A stretch of DNA of 15,728 nt from Phialocephala subalpina. Lineage: Eukaryota > Ascomycota > Leotiomycetes > Helotiales > Mollisiaceae. Shown piece by piece: positions 8,661 through 15,728 of this stretch. The stretch lies in NCBI GenBank assembly GCA_900073065.1, contig FJOG01000034.1:221457-237184 (forward strand), given 5' to 3'. Position numbers and translations under genes: made by a program. Each line of letters opens with the position of its first letter. The first letter of the stretch is position 1. The notes beneath the pieces are model-generated. The model was not told where the DNA came from. It did not search any database and was given only the letters and a program-made list of their open reading frames with translations.

Positions 8661-9456
8661 TGCCGCAGAGAGTAATCGGCAAAACAAAGCGTTTCCCCAG
8701 AGATTCATCAGTTCGAATCCTCCCGAACGCCATCGTGGCCCGCCAACCTTTGTGACACGATCCTCGAAACATCCCGAAATCACTTCTAGTCCGTCAGTCA
8801 TGCAGCTCAACAGGTGAGGCCACCCGTGAGCAAAGCTGCATGCCACTCAATGCCGTCTACTGCGATGACGACTTCTCGACCTATTGCCCAAATGGCGAGT
8901 CGTGTGTTGTGAATGGTTGCTGTCCAGAAGGCGAGGTCTGTGACAGAAGTGGAGGAGGAACAGTGACGCTCGGCGGCTCGTCCCAATCCCCACCTTCAAC
9001 ACTGCGAGCTTGAGCTCCAAACTCGACACTGCAACCGGTATTACCAGCACACTCTCTGATACCCAAACCTTCCCAGCATCTATTCAATCTATCCTCATCA
9101 CCGCTATCCCCACATCCGCTCTCACAGCATCGGAATTTGCCTGCGACCCCGCCGCCGCCGCCTGGTACAGCAGCCTGCCTGGAAATGTCAAGAATGCTTT
9201 GAGTAGCTATGAGAGCGAAGTATCAAGCTGGGCCTTTAAGCACACCTCGGGGTTGGGAACATATACAAACGTTCCAGTATAGACTGGTACGGGGGTTGCT
9301 GCAAACACAAATACTGCCACAACAGGCAGTGGAACAACTAGTGGATCGAGCTCGACTGCTACCAGCTCTCCTGGTGCCGCCCCTCGTGTTACCAGAGCTT
9401 TTTGTGGGAGCGTTTCAGGTGTTGTTGGTGCCTTGAGTCTTACGGCTGTGTTGTAG
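8660..9456 (+). pseudogene. Broken Cys-rich, Ser/Thr-rich putative GPI-anchored protein
   Basis: Two frames carry one apparent gene. The first frame encodes a cysteine-dense region (AVYCDDDFSTYCPNGESC, NGCCPEGEVCD; about 8850-8945) and ends at TGA 9011. The second resumes with a Ser/Thr-rich segment (SSKLDTATGITSTLSDTQTF), then CDPAAAAWYSSLPGNVKNAL, TAG at 9280-9282, a further Ser/Thr/Gly stretch and a hydrophobic tail (GVVGALSLTAVL) ending at TAG 9454. A Cys-rich ectodomain, a glycosylated stalk and a hydrophobic C-terminus fit a GPI-anchored wall protein. Lesions: TGA 8753-8755, a one-base indel in the C-run near 8988-8994, and TAG 9280. No signal peptide was found, so the 5' end is lost or altered. 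The coordinates start at an ATG that overlaps the preceding stop, which may be coincidental. Confidence 0.55.
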
Positions 9457-10227
9457 GGAGGGACTTGTCGTCTTTGATATCTATTGTATTATTATCTGGC
9501 GATTGTACTTTTGCAATTTGTCGAGTTTCATAGGAAGGCTAAAAGTTCAAATGCCAGTTGTGAAATGTATATCCCTCGTCGCTTGGCACGGTGCTCATAC
9601 TCGATATCCACTTTACTTCCCACCCAATCAAAATTTCCAGCTTGTTCACGGAAATATTATTACTCTTTTGAAATCGACACAACACATTACAAAAAGATCT
9701 GTTCTGACCGGTTCGCCAATTTTCATATTAATCAATATACTGTTGATTTGACACGGATCCAAGAGCGCCCGACCCGTCGATCCCTTCCAAAGTGCCGGCA
9801 GCTGGCTCTGGTGGGGAAGCGTCTACAAAAGGCTGAAATCCTTCACGAGGCTGTCACATATTCCAAGCACAGTTGCTTTAAACCAAGCAGCTTACGTTCT
9901 AATTCAAGTCCCTAAATAATCGGCGTATTATTTGAGTAGTGGCTACTCCTGGGTTACAAGGAATGGCAATAATGTTCTCTGGATTCCACCGGAGTATCGA
10001 ACTAGCTCCACAGTTCGGAGGCAAACTATCGCACTGGGATGTACTTTGAGCCAAGTTCTCGAAACACTTGAGGATGAGTGATAGGAGTGTTAATACTACA
10101 AGCAGTACCGATGTATAATATTACATGGCAGCGGAAGCAGAGAAGTTTGAAAGAGCGTATGCGCAAACGTACTTCTGGATTGTTGGCCGATATTCTCCGT
10201 TGCTGATTTTCCGATTCATGGAAAGGA
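9457..10227. other. Intergenic stretch without a recognised gene
   Basis: A plus-strand frame from 9484 to 9915 is open but its product resembles nothing known and has no clear ATG context. Another frame ending in AAATAA at about 9918 encodes SAGSWLWWGSVYKRLKS near 9800-9850, which I do not recognise. The region probably holds the 3' ends of the convergent flanking genes. Confidence 0.4.
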
Positions 10228-11433
10228 CTAATCTACTCTATCCCAAACTTCCTCAAGAAGCTTATGCTGTTCCCAACCCTCACCCCTAATCTGAATCTTC
10301 ATGCTTTCTAATAATCTGCCCTTCAGATTGGCGCCGTATAAATCCATCCCCATAAAAGCCCCGAACGTGGCTGTGAATTCGTACGGCTTAAGTGCCTCCC
10401 AGATCTTCTGGATTGCCGCGGGCGGCAGTGGTATCATGTTAGGGTAGGACCACATAGCTACGTACGAAATTGTGCCAGGCTGGCGGCCCTTGTTGTAATA
10501 CGCCGACTACCACAAAGCTCGAGGTCAGTAGACTAGACGCGGAGAATGAGATTAGGCCAAGACCTACTGGGACAGTGTGGAGAGTATCCGATATGAAAAG
10601 GTGTTTCTCCCAATGAAGGACCATTGAACCATCAAAGTGTCCACCTAATTAATATTGAATGTGAGTCGCATTACCCAAAGAGGGAGCGAAAACACAGCGT
10701 CGGCCAACTCACCTGTCTTGACCGCCGTAACTCCGGGCACAATTGTTAACGTCGCGCCCTCGACGAAACGGCGCTCCACCCCTGGCGTATCTGGTCTGTT
10801 AAGCCACTTCTCATCCTCCCGGGACAGGTAGACTGGACATTGGAACGCCTTCGCCCACTCGAGATGCGTCGAGTAAAAGTGCGGATGCGACATCACAATC
10901 GCCCTAATGCCGCCTATGGAGTTGATCTAAGGTTCAAGTCAGCCGGATGCTGCCGCTACCTTAAAGGCGCTCGATATTCTGTACAAAGGAACTCATATAC
11001 CCATTCGACGGTGCGCGCGTCTAGGTGCGTAATGCAATCCCACAATACATTGCCTTCTGCCGTTTGCAGCAACATGGCGCGTTGGCCGATAGCAAACTGG
11101 TCAAATCAGCAAACCCAACATATTCATGCCCAATTAGGCAAGGTGCAAATGGCATGGATACTCTTGGTTCCGTCCAGATAGACCAGACGCAGCTGTCTAT
11201 CTTGTTTTGCTCCCATTTATTCTGGTGTTTGGATATCATTTCAGACATGGTTGTAAAGGTATGACCCGCTAACGGGACGAATTGCCTCGGGTCCTGGCTG
11301 TAATAAACGTCAAATAGACAGTAATTGGGGTTGTGGTATAAAATACCTCGCATATGCGGCAGTTCGTGAGGGCAGAACGGTCAGAGGTAGAAAATTGCGT
11401 GCCACAGGTGCAACATATTAGGAGGTCGGCCAT
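10228..11433 (-). CDS. Zinc-ribbon metallo-beta-lactamase-fold protein, six exons
   Basis: Exons (minus): 11433-11347, 11293-11162, 11096-11001, 10926-10713, 10644-10568, 10506-10228. They sum to 885 nt, 294 residues, with no lesion. Introns of 53, 65, 74, 68 and 61 bp all have GT...AG ends. The start MADLLICCTCGTQF carries C7-x2-C10 and C25-x2-C28, a small zinc ribbon. The metallo-beta-lactamase core begins at FAIGQRAMLLQTAEGNVLWD (74-93). The metal motif is SHPHFYSTH (H119, H121, H126) in place of the usual HxHxDH. TGGHFDGS (H179) and FISDTLHTVP (D196) supply further ligands. The C-terminal part runs MWSYPNMIPLPP to TFGAFMGMD. Such proteins are hydrolases or nucleic-acid or thioester enzymes; the substrate of this fungal group is not known to me. 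It is divergent from the FAD oxidase at 12415. Confidence 0.88.
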
Positions 11434-12414
11434 GGTATTGTGGTGACAGAATTTCGATGTTCGTCCTTGATGAGAGGAAGTTTGAAATTTTCGGTAACAA
11501 ATTGTTCTTAGAGGTATGCTTCAACTTCAGTATAATTAGCTTGCTTGCCACTAGGAACAGTAGCCCATATATAAACCTAGTACCTTTGTAACCTTTGGAG
11601 CCTAGATTATGATTTATTATCAATATTATACGTATTGGTAATCCTCAATAGTTCTGGGCTACGGTTGCCTTAGGCCACAATGCTATGGTTAATTGCTAAG
11701 CACCGTTCCGGATTCCCATAATTATACTAAATATAGCTACTATATCGAGGCCCAAATTGGCTCCGGCCCGTCAATAAAGGAGCCGAAAGGCACCCAACGT
11801 TGAGTAGTATGGGGATTAGTATAGATTAACAAGGACATCACACCGCGTATAAAAACAATTGTTCCGAGTACAGCTTAATCACCCATGTGGCTGAAAAGCA
11901 AGGTTCGTAGGGAAAGACCGGAAATGCTGGCAAGATATCTTAGGTAAAAGATTGGTGTAATGCGCTCTTATATAATTGGCCCGCTTCCGATATCGGCTAA
12001 ACCTTAATGTGTTGGTGCCTGAATGGTGCCTAAGAATCTGTCGCTATTCAGCCGTACCCGTCCCCGCTTTGACACACGAACACATATCAAAAGCTTTTTT
12101 AGGATATCTCTAGTTTCTCCCCTCACCGGACCATGACATATCACTTCCACTTATGGCCGAACAGAAGCAAAAGTAGAAGAATGTCCGTTCGTATGCTATG
12201 CATTATGCATGTAAGCAATACTTACAGGCATTGTCCTATACTCTGATTAGTTATCAACACTTTCCCTCAATATTGAAATCTCGATCACTTAAATACATCT
12301 TAAGAACATAAAAATTGACGTAGCATCTCAAGTATCTTATTCATGAATGTCTCTTGCTCCATGCAATCTTAGTAACCGATTCGCTGATTTGAGGCTCCAA
12401 AGGGAAGCGACAGT
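11434..12414. promoter_or_regulatory. Shared divergent upstream region of two intact genes
   Basis: This 981-bp gap separates the start codons of the minus-strand metallo-beta-lactamase gene and the plus-strand FAD oxidase, and so must contain both promoters. A TATATAAA box (11568-11575) lies about 135 bp upstream of the minus-strand start. CCGATATCGG at 11987-11996 is a CCG-N4-CGG palindrome, the kind of site bound by fungal Zn2Cys6 dimers. ATGCATTATGCAT occurs near 12198-12212. No ORF or RNA gene is recognised. Confidence 0.45.
11987..11996. promoter_or_regulatory. CCGATATCGG palindrome, possible Zn2Cys6 site
   Basis: A perfect 10-bp inverted repeat with CCG and CGG half-sites, 419 bp upstream of the FAD oxidase ATG and 554 bp upstream of the metallo-beta-lactamase ATG. 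Fungal binuclear-zinc regulators commonly bind paired CGG triplets. A single match can arise by chance. Confidence 0.25.
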
Positions 12415-14406
12415 ATGAAGCTGAAAATCCTTGCCCCTCTCTCACTTGCTTTCATTGGACGATGCTCAGCTGGGGGCAACCCCACTTGCGTAATTCTCCC
12501 TTAGTTTCAGAGGCAATAGGGAACTAATGTTTACCACTAGTGTCAACAATTGACCTCTGTGTTTCCTGCACTGGTCTACTTTCCCAACAGCACAGCATAT
12601 TCAGCATCTTTGGGTGAATACTTTACTGAGCAGGAGTTTTCAATAACGCCTACTTGTTTCTTTCATCCTTTCACGCCCGCAGAAATCGCTACGGCATTGC
12701 CCATATTATCTGCCAGCAACTGTCCATTCGCAGTGAAGAGCGGTGGCCATGGGATTTGGGGTGGTTTAGCGAACATACAAGACGGCGTAAGTATTGACCT
12801 TGCAGAATTTAACGGGGTGGATGTAGATGGTGGAGAGCAGGGAACAGTTGCCCGGGTAGGTGTAGGTATGAAATGGGGGGATGTTTACGACTTCCTTGGA
12901 GCTAGAGGATTGGCAGTAGTAGGAGGCCGGTGGGGAAGTGTCGGAGTTGGAGGTTTGATCTTGGGCGGTAGGCTCCTCCCGCCATTCTTACCCGTCTATG
13001 GAAGGAGGTGTAGAAACTGATATATTACAGGCGGCATATCATTCTTTTCAACAAGAAAGGGATTTGCCTGTGACACTGTTGTGAATCATCAGGTAAGAGA
13101 AGTATAAATTTGGGGCATTTTACTAGGCACCCACCCCAATATTCTTTGCTTTAACAGATCAATTCTCTTCTGATTATCTATCCGAGTTTGAATATTGATC
13201 TTTAAGATTTTTATATTCCAGTGAATATTCAAGCCGTGGTAAGCAATCAGAACAGAGTGGATGTTCGGCTCAAGCAGTGGGCAAATTCAGAGCAGCATAC
13301 TAAAGAATGCCGCTTGCTCTTACGTGATTCTTCAGTCTGAGTTTCTAACTTCTCCAGATTGTATTGGCAACCGGAGAGATTATCAATGCAAACGCGACGT
13401 CCAATCCAGAATTGTGGCAAGCTTTGAAAGGCGGCTCTAATAACTTTGGCATCGTAACGCGGGTAGATCTGTTGGCCTTCCCACAGGGAGATTTCTGGGG
13501 AGGGTTGATCATCAACCCTTTCAGCGAGGAGGCATTCGAACACTTCACCAATGCCCTGCATATATTTTCAAGCGACCCCGAATACGATGAAAATGCTTCT
13601 CTGATCTTTACCTACAATTTCGATTCATCTACACGGACTTGGATTATCATCAGTAACGTCCAGTACACAAGTATAGCTGGCTACCCGTCCAATCTGGAGC
13701 CTTTCACAAGCTACGAGCCTCAGCTCATCAACACTATGAGGGTCTCGAATCTCAGTGATTTTGCCATCACCAATAGTGAGGGTGAGGAAGAGGGAACAAC
13801 ACGGTAATCGACCTGCTTTTGTTTGACAAACATAATACTGAGCAGCTGAAGGTCGCTCTACTTTACTCGAACGTACGTCAGCTCCGAGGTCCTCATTCGC
13901 CAGATCTTCGAAATATTCAACAGCACGGTGTATAACACCCTCTCCATCATCGAAGAGGATGTTACCTGGGGCATCACCGCCGAGCCCTTCCCACCCATCT
14001 TAACTCAATATGGCAAGTTGAATGGCGGGAATATTCTGGGACTTGACCCTTCGGATGGGCCTTTGATTCGCAAGTTTACCCTGCTATTACATCTGTCTTA
14101 GATCAAGCCGCTCAACTAATGCGCCAAATTTCAGTCTTCCTCGCGACAGTTACCTGGCATGACTCAGTCAATGACCTTCCCATAACTCAAGCTATTGAAA
14201 CCTATTTCTCGCAAATTGACACCCTATCAAAATCCTTGGGCTTGTACAACGAATACTCGTATTTAAATTATGCGTATAAGGATCAAAAGGTTATGAAAGG
14301 ATACGGAAAAGAGAACTTGCAGCAAATGAAGAGTTTAAGTAAGCAATTTGATCCGGAGGGCGTGTTTCAAAGATTGGTTCCTGGGGGGTTCAAATTGGAT
14401 GACTAG
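12415..14406 (+). CDS. Secreted FAD-linked oxidase, BBE family, six exons
   Basis: Exons: 12415-12489, 12541-12967, 13031-13092, 13358-13803, 13852-14069, 14135-14406; 1500 nt, 499 residues, no lesion. Introns are 51, 63, 265, 48 and 65 bp. The last begins GC rather than GT (14070 GCAAGT, branch-like CTAAT, TTTCAG). Residues 1-19 (MKLKILAPLSLAFIGRCSA) form a signal peptide. The FAD-binding PCMH domain shows KSGGHGIWGG (91-100), where H95 is the likely flavin-linked His. VVGGRWGSVGVGG (151-163) has Trp where bicovalent members have Cys, so only one covalent flavin bond is expected. WQALKGGSNNFGIVTR is the usual second flavin motif. The C-terminal BBE domain ends with YLNYA (452-456) and FDPEGVFQRLVPGGFKL. 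Members oxidise sugars, alcohols or secondary metabolites with O2; substrate unknown. The start was chosen by signal peptide and in-phase splicing. Confidence 0.9.
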
Positions 14407-15590
14407 GATGAGAAGAGGATATATATTGGATTGCGAGGAAAAACAGAGCATATTGATAATGGAAACACTATCGCGTTCAAAAGTTCACAGGGCTACAGTC
14501 TTAGAGATAGGCTTTCGATTTTTTCGTAAAAGCTCGTGGATTCATTCGTCATTCGTACAACCCTCCCAGCTCTCTTGATCACTCAATCCATTTTAACTAC
14601 CGACTCCAATTTGAATAGCTAACCCAGGCTGAATAGCTCAAAAGTTGATATTCAAAGTAAAGTAAGCAATCAAAATGAATTTAATCTTTTGAAGCAAAGA
14701 AGATCAAAGCATATGCCGAGTAAATCCGCGCGCTCTTACAATTTGGCAAGGCAGATACATACAACAAAAGACGGGAAACAATGGAATTCGATTTTTGAGA
14801 CATGCCTAGGATCCAGGTATCTGCGGGCAAACTTCTAGACTCCTTGTCTTACCTTTATTCTCTTCGGCGGATTGAATCTCCCTCAAGCCCTTGAACACTA
14901 AGCGAGGTCTGCCCCTCAAATCCTCTGGATATCTCTAGCGACATCTCCTTCCCGCGGGCCATGTTGAATTGCAGTCAACCCTTTCACTGGGTCATGGGCG
15001 GATCCCCAAGGCATAGTGGAGTTGCTCCGGATCTGATTATGTATGGATCTTCTTGTGGAGAGCTAGCTAATGTGGGGATCTGTTCATGGGGATTTGGTGG
15101 TGGGGACAACTTCCGTTGAACGTTTGATTTTCATCCTTAGCCGCTTCTGTAAAGGTTCTTCCTCTTAAGATCCGATGGAAAACATCAGACGAAAATGGGA
15201 AAGGGCCGCTCTTCTGGGCCTAGAAGGAGGTGGAGAAATCATAAAACCTTGCCGATTCTTGGCGAGTCGTCGCGTACCGTACCTTCGTAGATAAAATTGC
15301 CTTCGCATGGCCACTCCAATTTTTCCTTTTCAAATGACGCGGCGACTGAACGGATGTACCCGGTCTATGTGTGCTCAGTGCTCACTGCAGGACAACGGAA
15401 GACACGTGCTAAAGCTTTAGTTCCTCATCAGATGACCAGAGTGGTCGATAAGCCGGTTGGTCGGTCATCGGTCAGGGAAATATTGCTCGCAGATTGACCG
15501 ATATAAGTTTAAGAAAAAGGACTTGCTAACCCAGCTGACGCCGATTAGCTGATCTACTGGTGCAAAAACATGATCTTGGAGCGGAAGTAC
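14407..15590. other. Long stretch without a confident gene
   Basis: The first part is the 3' flank of the FAD oxidase. On the minus strand a short frame (about 15060 to TGA 14916) encodes LTAIQHGPREGDVARDIQRI, and a neighbouring frame encodes DLRGRPRLVFKGLREIQSA. They look codon-like but I cannot assign them; a decayed small gene is possible. A plus-strand 66-codon frame at 15297-15497 has no family resemblance. Nothing else is recognised. Confidence 0.35.
15467..15502. repeat. Small inverted repeat ATCGGTCA...TGACCGAT
   Basis: Eight-base perfect arms (15467-15474 and 15495-15502) flank a 20-base loop, and further GGTCGGTCA-like copies lie just upstream. It sits about 100 bp before the AT-rich right edge and could be part of a transposon end. 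Confidence 0.4.
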
Positions 15591-15599
15591 TTTTATCCT

Positions 15600-15728
15600 A
15601 ATGGCATTAAATTCCTTTTGGGGATTACTTAAGTACCTTATAAATAAGGATCAAGAAAATATAATTATTATATTACGAAATAATAAGGTTTTGAGCCAAT
15701 ACGTAATAATAAGCTTAAAATAATTATT
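15600..15728. repeat. Right-hand AT-rich edge, RIP-like
   Basis: From about 15600 the sequence becomes A/T-dominated again (TATAATTATTATATTACG, AATAATAAGC) and runs off the window. Composition matches the left block, so another degraded repeat probably begins here. Confidence 0.5.

Noticed and set aside
8705..8730. GTTCGAATCC resembling a tRNA B box
   Set aside because: Flanking bases do not form the T stem or an acceptor stem, and no A box lies at the right distance.
10840..11264. Plus-strand open frames opposite the metallo-beta-lactamase gene
   Set aside because: The minus-strand gene splices perfectly through this region with clear family motifs.
1..15728. CRISPR array, bacterial operon or viral genome
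   Set aside because: No regularly spaced repeats, no operon-like gene packing and clear spliceosomal introns point to a fungal nuclear contig.

Overview
The window looks like a nuclear contig piece from a filamentous ascomycete fungus. Short introns (about 46-80 bp) with GT...AG ends interrupt the genes. The flanks are extremely A/T-rich, in the manner of repeat-induced point mutation (RIP). The protein families seen (fungal ankyrin proteins with a helical N-terminal domain, a zinc-ribbon metallo-beta-lactamase protein, a secreted FAD-linked oxidase, a Ser/Thr-rich putative GPI protein) are typical of such fungi. No species is claimed.

Layout. 1-2200: RIP-like AT-rich DNA around an island of normal composition (about 1300-1975) that may hold LTR-retroelement remains. 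2753-6301, minus strand: one large multi-exon ankyrin gene, read here in three segments. It is damaged by an in-frame stop, at least two frameshifts and a 455-bp inverted-repeat transposon (MITE) flanked by TA. 6874-7029: a second, 156-bp inverted-repeat unit. 7248-8252, plus strand: a decayed ankyrin gene whose reading frame runs, broken only by a TGA and a TAG, straight into an intact 135-residue nucleoside 2-deoxyribosyltransferase-like ORF (8253-8660). 8660-9456: a decayed Cys-rich, Ser/Thr-rich putative GPI protein. 10228-11433, minus: an intact six-exon metallo-beta-lactamase-fold protein (294 aa). 12415-14406, plus: an intact six-exon secreted FAD oxidase (499 aa) with one apparent GC-AG intron. 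14407-15600 has no recognisable gene, and the last 130 bases return to AT-rich sequence.

The two intact metabolic-type genes are divergently transcribed from a shared 981-bp region. The three genes nearest the left AT-rich block are all broken, so the window looks like a transition from a decaying repeat-associated zone to a functional gene pair. The most unusual feature is the ankyrin plus deoxyribosyltransferase-like arrangement, which has the architecture expected of a sensor-effector protein. That functional reading is inference. Splice sites were assigned by eye from donor and acceptor consensus, frame continuity and family motifs; no alignment or transcript data were available.
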